A stretch of 64,000 nucleotides of DNA. It comes from an uncultured Clostridium sp. (GTDB lineage Bacteria; Bacillota; Clostridia; Clostridiales; Clostridiaceae). Of the stretch, positions 45,873 through 54,447 are shown in pieces. The position numbers and the translations under genes were made by a program. Under the pieces are notes generated by a model. The model was not told the origin of the DNA. It saw only the letters and a list, made by a program, of their open reading frames with translations, and made no database searches. Positions within the stretch are counted from its first letter, which is position 1. Each line of letters starts with the position of its first letter. Location of the stretch: assembly GCA_934746015.1 (NCBI GenBank), contig CAKVEW010000009.1, forward strand, positions 1 through 64,000, given 5' to 3'.

Positions 45873-46655
45873 CTATCTATTAAAACTATTGCTAATATCT
45901 TTCAAGACCTTTGGGTACATTTCTCTCCAAGTTTCCCAATTATGCGGTCCTACTTCTTTAAGCTCATATTGAACCTTAAAGCCTTTATCCTTAGCAAAAG
46001 AAATAAAATTATCTACATTTTTATAAGATATTACTTCATCATCTTCCCCATGATAAGCAAAAATCTCTATATCCCTATCACTTACTTCTTCTATTAAACT
46101 TTTGTAGAAATTATCATAGTATATTTTCAATAATGGAGTCCTATATATAGGATTATCATCTGGCTTATCCCAAATAGCTGGTGACATTAACCCAACTGAA
46201 GCAAAAATTTCTGAATTGCTTAAAGCTATATTTAAAGCTCCATATCCTCCCATAGAAATTCCAGCTATAGCTCTACTACTCTTATTAGAAAGTGTCCTAT
46301 ATTTGGAATCAATAAATGGAATTAAATCCTTAACTATTGCACTCTTCATCTTAAATGTTGGTCCATCTACATAAAAGCTATTAAATCCATCAACAAATAC
46401 AACTATCATTGGCTTAATTTCTTTATTATCTATTAAATTATCTAATACTGACTTTGAATCTATTCTAGTTTCATCACTTGTATTAGTAAGATTTCCTCCC
46501 CATCCATGTAAAACATAAAGTGTAGGATAATTCTTATCTAAATTTTCTCCATATTCTTTAGGAATATAAACTCTATAATTCCAATGTAATTCCATTACTT
46601 CTGACCACATAATTTCAGCAATAATCTCAGATGCTTTTTCTTTATTTTTATTCAT
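45873..46655 (-). CDS. Alpha/beta hydrolase, putative esterase (EstA/D-like)
   Basis: A 260-residue cytoplasmic alpha/beta hydrolase of the putative-esterase family. The nucleophile Ser is in AGISMGGYGALN, the oxyanion region in VLHGWGGN and the catalytic His in VGPHNWETW near the C-terminus. An ATG at 46667 directly abuts the AAGGG ribosome site with no spacer; the ATG at 46655 is preferred. It is the first gene of the operon with mupG and the RpiR regulator. In this setting an O-acetyl esterase acting on 6-O-acetyl-MurNAc or a similar muropeptide is an attractive guess, because acetylated MurNAc could not be phosphorylated at O6, but this is inference only. Confidence 0.78.
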   Translation of the reverse strand: MNKNKEKASEIIAEIMWSEVMELHWNYRVYIPKEYGENLDKNYPTLYVLHGWGGNLTNTSDETRIDSKSVLDNLIDNKEIKPMIVVFVDGFNSFYVDGPTFKMKSAIVKDLIPFIDSKYRTLSNKSSRAIAGISMGGYGALNIALSNSEIFASVGLMSPAIWDKPDDNPIYRTPLLKIYYDNFYKSLIEEVSDRDIEIFAYHGEDDEVISYKNVDNFISFAKDKGFKVQYELKEVGPHNWETWREMYPKVLKDISNSFNR

Positions 46656-46738
46656 TTTAAGTTTCATCCCTTCTCTACAATAATTTATATATTTGAGTAA
46701 ATTAAGGGTTATTTAAAATACCTATAATTTATATTAAA

Positions 46739-46772
46739 AGTTACGCCTAAATATATAATTTAGTTACGCCTA
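46739..46772. repeat. Pair of 11-bp direct repeats before the esterase-mupG operon
   Basis: AGTTACGCCTA occurs at 46739-46749 and again at 46762-46772, 23 bp apart, about two helical turns. The sequence stands out as GC-richer than the DNA around it and is not seen at other promoters here. Likely an activator or repressor site for the operon that starts at 46655. Confidence 0.5.
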
Positions 46773-46795
46773 GTATATAACATAGTTTTAAGAAA

Positions 46796-46817
46796 AGGAG
46801 CCATTGCAACAGCTCCT
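46796..46817 (-). terminator. Terminator of murQ
   Basis: AGGAGC pairs with GCTCCT around a 10-nt loop; the minus strand continues with TTTTCTT. It begins 26 bp after the murQ stop. Confidence 0.65.
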
Positions 46818-46842
46818 ATTATTATATATCTTTATTTAATTT

Positions 46843-47751
46843 CTATTTAATGCTTTTCAATGCTTGTGCAATATATCCTTTATTTTCATCTAAAACTTTC
46901 TTTGCTTCATCTTTATTTAAATTTGAAAGAATCATAAATATTGAAAGTTTAACATCAAAATCAGTGTCTTTTAATATATTTTCTGCTTCTTCTCTTTCTA
47001 CTCCTGTTGCTTCACAAACTATTTTTTTTGCTCTTTCAACTAGCTTCTCATTAGTTGCTCTTACATCAACCATTAAGTTTCCATAAACTTTACCAAGTTT
47101 TATCATAGTTCCTGTTGATAGCATATTTAAAACTAGCTTTTGTGCTGTACCAGATTTTAATCTTGTTGATCCAGTTACAACTTCTGCTCCAACTACAGGG
47201 GCTATTGAAATCTTAGCTGACTTTGCAACTTCTGAATTTGCATTACAAGTTACTGATAATGTTAATGCACCTATTTTATTTGCGAATTCTAAGCCTCCAA
47301 TTACATATGGTGTTCTTCCTGATGCTGCTAATCCAACTACAGTATCATTTTCACTTAAAGATATATTTTTCAAATCTTCTACTGCTAGTTCTTTTGAATC
47401 TTCTGCTCCTTCTTTTGCTCTAAATATTGCTTCTTTTCCTCCAGCAATTATTCCTTGAACTAATTCTTCTGAAACCCCATAAGTTGGTGGACATTCTGAT
47501 GCATCTAATATTCCTAGTCTTCCTGAAGTACCAGCTCCTATATAAATAAGTCTTCCGCCCTTATGAATTCTTTCTACAATACCATCTATTGCTTCTGCAA
47601 TCTTTGGCAATTCTGCTTCAACTGCTAGCGCAACTTTTTTATCTTCAGAATTTATTATCTTAACCATTTCTAAAGTTGAAACTTTATCTATGTTTAGTGA
47701 ATTTTCATTTCTACTTTCTGTTGTTAGCTTCTCTAAATCTATTTTTTTCAT
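46843..47751 (-). CDS. murQ: N-acetylmuramic acid 6-phosphate etherase MurQ
   Basis: A 302-residue SIS-domain enzyme that removes the lactyl ether of MurNAc 6-phosphate to give GlcNAc 6-phosphate and D-lactate. Signature segments are TESRN at the N-terminus, [21 protein letters not shown] with the catalytic Glu, and [10 protein letters not shown]. The ATG at 47751 follows CGGAGG by seven bases; a GTG at 47769 overlaps that site and is rejected. A terminator follows. It has its own promoter region with two inverted repeats that could bind the RpiR regulator encoded 2 kb away. Confidence 0.95.
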   Translation of the reverse strand: MKKIDLEKLTTESRNENSLNIDKVSTLEMVKIINSEDKKVALAVEAELPKIAEAIDGIVERIHKGGRLIYIGAGTSGRLGILDASECPPTYGVSEELVQGIIAGGKEAIFRAKEGAEDSKELAVEDLKNISLSENDTVVGLAASGRTPYVIGGLEFANKIGALTLSVTCNANSEVAKSAKISIAPVVGAEVVTGSTRLKSGTAQKLVLNMLSTGTMIKLGKVYGNLMVDVRATNEKLVERAKKIVCEATGVEREEAENILKDTDFDVKLSIFMILSNLNKDEAKKVLDENKGYIAQALKSIK

Positions 47752-47815
47752 ATAAATACCTCCGAACACTTTAGCTTATATTCTACAAAACTTTTACATC
47801 ATAATTTTATCATAT

Positions 47816-47864
47816 TTGAAATAACATTTCAATAATAAAATCAATATTTTGAATTATATTTCAA
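47816..47864. promoter_or_regulatory. Two inverted repeats upstream of murQ, candidate RpiR/MurR operators
   Basis: TTGAAATAACATTTCAA (47816-47832) is a perfect 7-bp inverted repeat around AAC. TTGAATTATATTTCAA (47849-47864) is a near copy one base shorter. RpiR-type regulators of MurNAc genes bind sites of the TGAAA-N5-TTTCA kind, and such a regulator is encoded at 43913. Confidence 0.5.
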
Positions 47865-47920
47865 TACTTCCTTAAAATTCTGTAATGTTATTTAGTGCTA
47901 AGTTATTTTATATAATAAAA

Positions 47921-47955
47921 AAGGAAGTTTAGTCTTTATTTTTCTAAACTTCCTT
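47921..47955 (-). terminator. Terminator of the M18 aminopeptidase gene
   Basis: AAGGAAGTTTA (47921-47931) pairs perfectly with TAAACTTCCTT (47945-47955); a run of six A before it gives the T tract on the minus strand. Confidence 0.75.
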
Positions 47956-47998
47956 AAGTAATCAATTATTTAAAGTATTATATACCTATAATATACTC

Positions 47999-48013
47999 TG
48001 AAATTATATTTCA
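47999..48013. promoter_or_regulatory. Third TGAAAT inverted repeat, near the aminopeptidase stop
   Basis: TGAAATTATATTTCA is a perfect 6-bp inverted repeat around TAT, same arms as the murQ site, but it lies just past the stop codon of the aminopeptidase gene and not at a promoter. It may be an auxiliary operator for looping or chance in AT-rich DNA. Confidence 0.3.
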
Positions 48014-48016
48014 AAT

Positions 48017-49312
48017 TTATGCATTATAGAATTGAGTAAATAACTTTATAGTGTATTCATTATCCTTAACAGCTGCAAGCTCTCTAATTGAATGCATTGA
48101 TAGTAATGGAGCTCCCATATCCATAACTGGAATAGTTAGTAATGATGATGTTATTGGTCCTATAGTAGTACCACCTCTTACATCAGATCTATTAAAGAAC
48201 TTTTGATATGGAACTTCTGCTGAATTACAAAGGCCTTCAAATATAGCTGCATTATAGCTATCTGTACTATAACTACCAGATGCTGCTGTTTTTAATACTG
48301 GCCCCTTTCCTAATACTGGTCTATTAGTTGGATCGTGCTTTTCTTCAACATTTGGATGAACGGCATGAGCTAAATCTGCAGAAATCATTAATGAATTTGC
48401 TAGTGCTCTATGAAGTCCCTCTCTATCTTTTCCTAAAGCTAAAGTTATTCTTTCTAGTATATTTAATAATAAAGCTGAATTTGCTCCTTGAGGAGTTAAA
48501 CTTCCTATTTCTTCATTATCCATACATACCATTACCTTAGTTGATTTATTTGGTTTACTTTCTATTAATCCTTGAATACCTGCATAAACCATCCACATAT
48601 CGTCTAGTCTTCCAGCTGAAATAAATTCTTCATTTAAGCCTATAACTGCTCCCTTTTCAATTTCATAAAGGCCTAAATCAAAACCAAGTATATCTGAAGA
48701 AGATGCATTTAATTCTTCTGCTAAAATCTTAACTAAGTACCCATCCTTTTCAAACTTATCATTTATAAGGCTTAATAAAGGTAATGTATCCTTTTGTTTA
48801 TTAATATTAAGTCCTTCATTTACGTTTCTATTCATATGAATAGCAAGGCTTGGTATTATTAATAATGGCTTATTTATATTTACAAGCTTAACTTCTGGCT
48901 TTAATGGGGAGCTTCCTTTTAAAGTAACCTTACCTGCAATACCTAATGGTCTATCAAACCAAGTATAAAGAATTGGTCCTCCATAAACTTCAGTATTTAA
49001 TTTTAAATAAGTTCCTTCTGAAACCATTTCTGGATTTGCTTTAATTCTAAATCCTGGTGAATCTGTATGAGCCCCAATTAATTTGAAGCCATCTTCTTCA
49101 ACATCTCCATTTCCAATAGTAAAGGCAATAAGAGCTGAATCATTTTTTATAACATAATACTTACCATCATTTTGTAAGTTCCACTTATCACTTTCTTTTA
49201 CTTCATTAAATCCATTTAAGTCTAATCTCTCTTTAATTGTTTTTACAGAGTGATGAGCTGTTGGACTTTTATATAAAAAGTCAATTAAATCTAATGCTAA
49301 ATTCTTTTCCAT
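48017..49312 (-). CDS. M18-family aminopeptidase
   Basis: A 431-residue di-zinc aminopeptidase of the ApeB/aspartyl aminopeptidase family. Metal ligands are visible in GAHTDSPG (His, Asp), RLDD (Asp), DNEEIGS (Glu pair) and HAVHPNVEEKHD plus the late MHSIRE motif. The length is normal for the family. GGAGG precedes the ATG. It has its own terminator. It lies beside murQ, so it might finish peptides released from muropeptides, but M18 enzymes are general intracellular peptidases and the link is only positional. Confidence 0.92.
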   Translation of the reverse strand: MEKNLALDLIDFLYKSPTAHHSVKTIKERLDLNGFNEVKESDKWNLQNDGKYYVIKNDSALIAFTIGNGDVEEDGFKLIGAHTDSPGFRIKANPEMVSEGTYLKLNTEVYGGPILYTWFDRPLGIAGKVTLKGSSPLKPEVKLVNINKPLLIIPSLAIHMNRNVNEGLNINKQKDTLPLLSLINDKFEKDGYLVKILAEELNASSSDILGFDLGLYEIEKGAVIGLNEEFISAGRLDDMWMVYAGIQGLIESKPNKSTKVMVCMDNEEIGSLTPQGANSALLLNILERITLALGKDREGLHRALANSLMISADLAHAVHPNVEEKHDPTNRPVLGKGPVLKTAASGSYSTDSYNAAIFEGLCNSAEVPYQKFFNRSDVRGGTTIGPITSSLLTIPVMDMGAPLLSMHSIRELAAVKDNEYTIKLFTQFYNA

Positions 49313-49727
49313 TTGTATCCTCCTAAAGTATTTTATTCTTATTATATCATATAAATAAATAAAAAAAATATAATGCTAGCTGTGACCTAGTAAACTCCAA
49401 GTGGCCTTCATATTATATTTATCCCCTTTAATACTGAATGAAGAAATTTATAAATGAAACACCTTCTCATATTCATTCGAAGGTGTAAGTTCTACCAAAC
49501 TAAATCAAAGATTTAGGGTATCACTTAAAATTATTAATAGGGTAATCTTTTTATAATTGAAATTACTATTCTTTGGTATATAATAAATTTATAATGCTTT
49601 GGAACAATATATATGAAGAATTAAAGTACTAAAAAATTTAGATACATTATATAAATAATTATTAGATAAAATAATATAACTTATGTAATTAATTCAATAA
49701 ATATTTTCTATAGACAGGAGTGATGGT
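49313..49727. other. 415-bp intergenic stretch with stem-loops upstream of the CDF gene
   Basis: Two perfect small hairpins are present: ACACCTTC with GAAGGTGT (49459-49466 and 49479-49486) and CTAAATC with GATTTAG (49500-49506 and 49510-49516). They lie upstream of the predicted CDF promoter. I compared the region by eye with the NiCo, M-box and T-box consensus and saw no match. No small gene with a ribosome binding site is visible. Confidence 0.5.
49557..49584 (+). promoter_or_regulatory. Promoter of the cation transporter gene
   Basis: TTGAAA (49557-49562), a 16-bp spacer and TATAAT (49579-49584). This would give a leader of about 135 nt before the start codon. Confidence 0.5.
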
Positions 49728-50909
49728 ATGCTTTCTAAGTTTTTAGTTAATAGATTTATTAAAAATAATGAAGATATAAAAAATCCTAAAGTTCGTAATG
49801 CTTATGGGACTTTAGGTGGCATAGTTGGAATAGTAATTAATTTTATTTTATTTTTGATTAAATTTTTTGTAGGGATGTTAGTTGGATCCATAGCAATTTC
49901 TGCTGATGCTTTTAATAACTTATCAGATGCTGGTTCTTCTGTAATTACTATAATTGGATTTAAAATGGCAAGCAAACCTGCTGATGCTGAGCATCCCTTT
50001 GGTCACGGAAGAATAGAATATTTATCTGCACTTATAGTTGCATTTTTAGTAATGCTTGTAGGAGTTCAATTTATTAAATCCTCTGTTGAAAGAATTTTAA
50101 ATCCTACAACAATAACTTTTGAATTTGTACCTTTTATACTTTTATTACTTTCTATTGGATTTAAAGTTTGGTTATCAACCTTTAATAAATTTGTAGGTAA
50201 TAAAATTAATTCATCAGCATTAAAAGCAGCAGCTACAGATGCCTTAGGAGATGTATTTACTTCAAGTACTGTTGTAATTTCTTTCTTACTTGCAAAGTTT
50301 ACATCCTTCCCATTAGATGGATATATTGGAGTGTTCGTAGCACTAGCAATATTATATGCTGGCTTTGGCTTAGTTAAGGAGACATTAAATCCATTACTTG
50401 GAGAAGCACCTGATCCTGAACTTGTAAATGCAATATGTGAAAAGGTATTAACTTATCCACTTATTTCTGGTGTTCATGATCTTATAATTCACAATTACGG
50501 ACCTGGAAGAATTATTGCTTCACTACATGCTGAAATACCATCTGATAAAGATATAATGGAAATTCATAATGTTATCGATAGGGTAGAAAGAGAAGTATCA
50601 AAAGATTTAAACATACATTTAGTAATCCACATGGATCCTATTTGCGTTATTACTGATGAAATTAAGGAAACTTGGGACTATGTTGAAAAAGTCCTTAGAA
50701 GGTATCCTGAAATTAAGTCTATGCACGACTTTAGAATAGTTGGAGAAGGAGATGCTAAAAATCTTATATTCGATATAGTTGTATCCCCTTCATTATCAGG
50801 ACATAAAAGGGAAAAAGAAGACATGGTGAAAGATATTAAAGATGCTATAAAAAATGAGCATCCACAATATAACTGTATTATTACTGTAGACTACGACTAC
50901 ATGGAATAG
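49728..50909 (+). CDS. Cation diffusion facilitator transporter with two C-terminal domains
   Basis: A 393-residue CDF transporter that exports divalent metals in exchange for protons. Six membrane helices lie in about 30-225. Metal-site residues are seen in DAFNNLSDAGSS (Asp pair, helix 2), HPFGHGR (His) and TDALGDVFTSS (Asp pair, helix 5). The protein is about 90 residues longer than normal: after the usual cytoplasmic domain (about 230-305) there is a second similar one (about 310-393), both with a YPxIxxxHD start and a late IHxD or VDYD. CAGGAG precedes the ATG. The metal, probably Mn, Zn or Fe, cannot be decided. Confidence 0.9.
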   Translation: MLSKFLVNRFIKNNEDIKNPKVRNAYGTLGGIVGIVINFILFLIKFFVGMLVGSIAISADAFNNLSDAGSSVITIIGFKMASKPADAEHPFGHGRIEYLSALIVAFLVMLVGVQFIKSSVERILNPTTITFEFVPFILLLLSIGFKVWLSTFNKFVGNKINSSALKAAATDALGDVFTSSTVVISFLLAKFTSFPLDGYIGVFVALAILYAGFGLVKETLNPLLGEAPDPELVNAICEKVLTYPLISGVHDLIIHNYGPGRIIASLHAEIPSDKDIMEIHNVIDRVEREVSKDLNIHLVIHMDPICVITDEIKETWDYVEKVLRRYPEIKSMHDFRIVGEGDAKNLIFDIVVSPSLSGHKREKEDMVKDIKDAIKNEHPQYNCIITVDYDYME

Positions 50910-50968
50910 TCAGATGATAAAGGATATTCTAATTTAGCATTACTAATATATGAATTTTTATATAATTA

Positions 50969-51007
50969 TAGCTAGTAAAATTTAATTAATTTTTACTAGC
51001 TACTTTT
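50969..51007 (+). terminator. Terminator of the CDF gene
   Basis: TAGCTAGTAAAA (50969-50980) pairs perfectly with TTTTACTAGCTA (50991-51002), followed by CTTTT. Confidence 0.7.
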
Positions 51008-51145
51008 GTAATATATTATTAGATAAAGTAATATTAAAAGCCTTCTTTTTCTTTTGTCTTTGCTTTTTTTATAAGTCTTTTAATTGACTATATTAATATT
51101 TTAAAAATGACTGCACCTAATTAATACAACCATTTTTTTATTATT

Positions 51146-52486
51146 TTATATATTATTGACTTCACCTTCTAATTTTTCTTCTTTAAATAGTTTATTATCA
51201 TACATTTTCATAAAAGGATAATAAATTAACATTGATATTAGTATACAAATTATACTTAATACTATTGCTCTCCAATCACCACCAGTAGCTAGATATGCTC
51301 CAATTGGTCCTGGCAATGTCCATGGTGCAAGTATTTGGACTCTAGAAACTAGTTCTAAAGATGTAGCAATCCATGCTACTGCTGCATTTACTAATGGAGT
51401 TATTAAGAATGGAATTATTAAAGTTGGGTTTAATACAAGTGGTGCTCCAAATACAATTGGTTCATTAATATTAAATATACTTGGTATAAGTGCTGTTCTT
51501 GATAATTGCTTTGCATAAGTAGATTTAGAAAATAATAATAGCACTAAGACTAATCCTAATCCTGAACCTCCAATATAAACAAACCATTGAAAGAAAGGTT
51601 CTGCTGCTATTGTTGGTAAAGCTTCTCCAGCTGTTGCAGCAACTTGATTTTTATCTAATAACATTAACCATACTGGTCTTGCAACTGATCCAACTATAGA
51701 TGCTCCATGAATTCCAAAACACCAAAAGAAATTATTTAAAAAGGATAGTAACCACACACTTAATAATGTATCACTAGCTGATACTAAAGGACTTGCTATC
51801 TTTAGCATAATTCCATGCCAATCAAAATGTAAATAATAAGTTATTGATCCAATTAATAAAACTATAATTGTAGCTGGTGTTAACGCTTCAAAGCTTCTTG
51901 CTACTGATGCTGGAACTTGTTCAGGCATTGAAATCTTAAATCCACTCTTATTAGTAAATCTAAATATTTCAACTGCTAATATTGATACTATAATTCCGAC
52001 GAACATTCCGCCTCCACCCATGTTTGCCATAGGCATTTGAAATCCTTGAGGCACACCTTGATACCATTTTAATAAATCTGCATTTCCATTAATTATTTCC
52101 ATAAGTTCAGGTGCTAATGCTGCTGTACTCTTTGGAACAAGAGTTAATAAGAATGCTGCTGCAGATAATGTACCTCCAGTAACTCCATCTAGTTTATAGG
52201 ATTTAGCTAAACTGTATCCCATACCCCAGCAAGCATAAAGAGTCATAATATACATTGTCATTCTAAATGGTAATACTATAGTTGCAGCATTAATTTTTAA
52301 AAACTTGTAAAGTTCCCAGCTTTCTGGTAATGGTGGATTTGCAAGTATTAAGAAAAATGATCCAACAATAATTAATGGTAATGTAGCTATAATACCATCA
52401 CGTATTGCACGTAAATGCCTTTGTTCTGCTAGTTTTGCCATAGGTGTAGATAACCTCTTGTCTAACAACTCAGTAAAATTCAACAT
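51146..52486 (-). CDS. PTS EIIC component, lactose/cellobiose type (copy 1)
   Basis: A 446-residue membrane permease with about ten helices of the CelB/lactose family. Typical segments are the N-terminal LAEQRHLRAIRDGIIATLPL and the central NINEPIVFGAPLVLNP, the signature of this EIIC family. GGGGG precedes the ATG. No EIIA or EIIB gene is adjacent. It lies near the murQ/mupG cluster and has a close paralogue at 62589-63950 beside the second mupG, so both are likely to import a cell-wall amino-sugar disaccharide rather than cellobiose. The N-terminal 220 residues are almost identical to the paralogue, the rest is clearly more different. Confidence 0.9.
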   Translation of the reverse strand: MLNFTELLDKRLSTPMAKLAEQRHLRAIRDGIIATLPLIIVGSFFLILANPPLPESWELYKFLKINAATIVLPFRMTMYIMTLYACWGMGYSLAKSYKLDGVTGGTLSAAAFLLTLVPKSTAALAPELMEIINGNADLLKWYQGVPQGFQMPMANMGGGGMFVGIIVSILAVEIFRFTNKSGFKISMPEQVPASVARSFEALTPATIIVLLIGSITYYLHFDWHGIMLKIASPLVSASDTLLSVWLLSFLNNFFWCFGIHGASIVGSVARPVWLMLLDKNQVAATAGEALPTIAAEPFFQWFVYIGGSGLGLVLVLLLFSKSTYAKQLSRTALIPSIFNINEPIVFGAPLVLNPTLIIPFLITPLVNAAVAWIATSLELVSRVQILAPWTLPGPIGAYLATGGDWRAIVLSIICILISMLIYYPFMKMYDNKLFKEEKLEGEVNNI

Positions 52487-52817
52487 ATTATTTCCCCCTA
52501 AAAAATAATTTTATGTATATTTTCATTAATAACTTTTTCACCATCTTATGAAAGTTTATTTCTTTTAATAAAGATTTATTTTGAAATAGAAACTCTCGTT
52601 CATTTATTTATATTGTTTAAAATTATTATTTATACTTATTTTATGTAAAGAAATCTATATTATATTTAATCAATAAACAAAAAAGCTCAGTGATGATACC
52701 ACTAAGCAATATTGAAATATTATATCTTTTAACTTTAAATTATACTTATTTCTTATAACCTTTAGCAATTTATTTACATATAGTTTGTCCATTTGTACGT
52801 AATTTAAACTTTTTTCA
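52487..52817. other. Gene-free stretch upstream of EIIC copy 1
   Basis: This 331-bp gap holds a terminator (52685-52707) and an imperfect TGAAA-N5-TTTCT repeat (52549-52563) that resembles the murQ operator arms. No clear sigma-A promoter and no small gene are seen. Confidence 0.4.
52685..52707 (-). terminator. Terminator after the small membrane protein gene
   Basis: GCTCAGTG pairs with CACTAAGC with one G-T pair around a 7-nt loop; on the minus strand a run of six T follows. Confidence 0.6.
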
Positions 52818-53141
52818 CTAGACTCCTTTATTCTTTCCCTTCTCCACAAATCCAGTATCTACATACTCTACATCACTAAAATTATACTTCTTACTTTTTA
52901 AGTTATAAAAACTATAATCATAAATACCCTCTTCTGTAACCACTACTACACTAGTAAATATTATATAAATAATTAAAATTATTATAAAAAGAATAAACTT
53001 ATTACTCTTTATTTTTTCCAATAAGCTTTCCTCTTTTTTGGGAATTAATAATTTAATTCTACTAGCAACTAATATCATTATTACAAAGTACAAATATGAA
53101 TATGGATATTTTACAATATAAGTTGAATATTCCTTCTCCAT
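52818..53141 (-). CDS. Small membrane protein, probably truncated (107 aa)
   Basis: A 107-residue protein with two membrane helices (about 14-32 and 48-70) and a short tail (VTEEGIYDYSFYNLKSKKYN and onward) that looks like the start of a bacterial PH-like domain. Related proteins have a full domain of about 60 more residues here. After the stop the same frame continues with TGA and then KKFKLRTNGQT before another stop, which could be the decayed remainder. The ribosome binding site is weak. It is the last gene of the unit methyltransferase-pyrophosphatase-like-this. Possibly a gene undergoing loss; function unknown. Confidence 0.5.
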   Translation of the reverse strand: MEKEYSTYIVKYPYSYLYFVIMILVASRIKLLIPKKEESLLEKIKSNKFILFIIILIIYIIFTSVVVVTEEGIYDYSFYNLKSKKYNFSDVEYVDTGFVEKGKNKGV

Positions 53142-53324
53142 AAATATTTTGCTCTTTCAAAGCTTTTAGGACATGAATATGTTATAGATGATTATGGTTA
53201 AAAAACACCAATATAGTCCACATCTTTTAATCTTTCTATATCTTTCATTAGTAATCCTCTCATTTTTTATACTAAGATTCTTAAGTACTTAATAAATGGT
53301 TATAGTATACTTAAAAAACCTTTC

Positions 53325-53621
53325 CTAAAACTCTACTAAGGCTTCTATTTGTTCTTTGTTATACTTACTTAACTCTTTGCAAACCACTAATTTGTCTTCT
53401 ATATCATTTACTCTTTTTATTATAGCTATTACGTATCCTTCGTATATTTCTAAAGGTTCAAATTCTCCAATAATGTAAACATCAATCTCTTCTCCATCTC
53501 CTGATATGGTATTTGGAATAAAACCATAATTCAAAGAATATATAAATTTATGTTTAGGATGTTTAGATCCCAAAGGTCTATCAACTTTAACTTTCACTAA
53601 TTTTCCTAAATAATTATCCAT
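53325..53621 (-). CDS. Small inorganic pyrophosphatase-like protein
   Basis: A 98-residue protein similar to the core of soluble family I inorganic pyrophosphatase: VKVDRPLGSKHP and NYGFIPNTISGDGEEIDVYIIG correspond to the substrate-binding strands and the metal-binding D-G-(D/E)-x-(I/L)-D segment, followed by a GYVIAIIKRVND strand. Family I enzymes are usually around 175 residues, so this is a short version lacking the C-terminal part. GGAGGGG precedes the ATG. It lies 60 bp after a methyltransferase gene. Whether it still hydrolyses pyrophosphate or acts on another phosphate anhydride is unclear. Confidence 0.72.
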   Translation of the reverse strand: MDNYLGKLVKVKVDRPLGSKHPKHKFIYSLNYGFIPNTISGDGEEIDVYIIGEFEPLEIYEGYVIAIIKRVNDIEDKLVVCKELSKYNKEQIEALVEF

Positions 53622-53681
53622 ATATCATTTCCCCTCCAATAGATGAATTTTTTTCATTCCATGTCTATCTCCTTATATATC

Positions 53682-54245
53682 TTATTTTCTCCAAATACAT
53701 CTAATAAATGTTCTCTCACCTATTCTATATATATTCTTATTCTCTAAGGTATAATTCTCCATGGATATAAAGTCATCTTCTCTTAATATATCTGATTCAG
53801 TAATATTAGGATTATCACTTGGAATTTCTTTAAATCCATTAACCCACAAAACGCCACCTTTATTTATATAATTCATTAATATACTATATAATTCTGGCCT
53901 TAATCTGTAATGATTAATTATAATTGCATCATATTTATCTAAATACACAAAAAAATTATTTGTGGATAAATCTACTAATTGAGTATCAATATTTAGCTTT
54001 TCTTTTTTAGAAAAATAATTTAATCTTTTTAATGCTTCCTCACTAAAATCAATAGCATGTACATCATATCCTAATCTTGCTAAATAAATGGAGTTTCTTC
54101 CATCACCACAAGCAATATCTAATATTTTCCCTTCTCTAGGAAAATAATTAATATCTTCTTCTAAAGATTCTTCATGTTTCATAAGATTTAATTCTCTTTC
54201 TTTAAACTTATTATTCCACCATTGATAATCTCCCATATACTTCAT
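53682..54245 (-). CDS. Class I SAM-dependent methyltransferase
   Basis: A 187-residue methyltransferase with the SAM-binding motif ILDIACGDGRNSIYLARLG (about 36-54) and the acidic VHAIDFS at the end of strand 2. It resembles the TehB/thiopurine-type small-molecule methyltransferases. GGGAGG precedes the ATG. Its promoter must lie in the short gap before the left end of the insertion sequence, 115 bp upstream, which may affect its expression. The substrate is unknown. Confidence 0.82.
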   Translation of the reverse strand: MKYMGDYQWWNNKFKERELNLMKHEESLEEDINYFPREGKILDIACGDGRNSIYLARLGYDVHAIDFSEEALKRLNYFSKKEKLNIDTQLVDLSTNNFFVYLDKYDAIIINHYRLRPELYSILMNYINKGGVLWVNGFKEIPSDNPNITESDILREDDFISMENYTLENKNIYRIGERTFIRCIWRK

Positions 54246-54352
54246 TATTAAATACCTCCCTTAAAATTTAAATACTACCTATATCAAATCAATATTTTGT
54301 TATTTCTTATGGTATTTCCATTTATAATTACTTACAAAACCATAATGTTCTT

Positions 54353-54360
54353 TTTATTTA
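54353..54360. repeat. Left target-site duplication of the IS element
   Basis: TTTATTTA directly before the left inverted repeat, identical to 56085-56092. Confidence 0.8.
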
Positions 54361-54385
54361 GGCTCTGTTAGAGAATAATGTTGAT
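54361..54385 (+). repeat. Left terminal inverted repeat
   Basis: Begins GGCTCTGTTAGA; the first 12 bases match the right end perfectly and about 19 of 25 match overall. Confidence 0.8.
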
Positions 54386-54447
54386 ATATGTATATAAGTC
54401 CTAAATGGTGATATAATATAAATATTAATACTATGGAGGTAAAATTT

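Noticed and set aside
49441..49530. Possible metal riboswitch before the CDF gene
   Set aside because: No match by eye to the NiCo or M-box core sequences; kept only as an unexplained structured region.
51146..52486. Ordinary cellobiose PTS
   Set aside because: The family is right, but no EIIA, EIIB or 6-phospho-beta-glucosidase is adjacent, and both copies stand near mupG genes.
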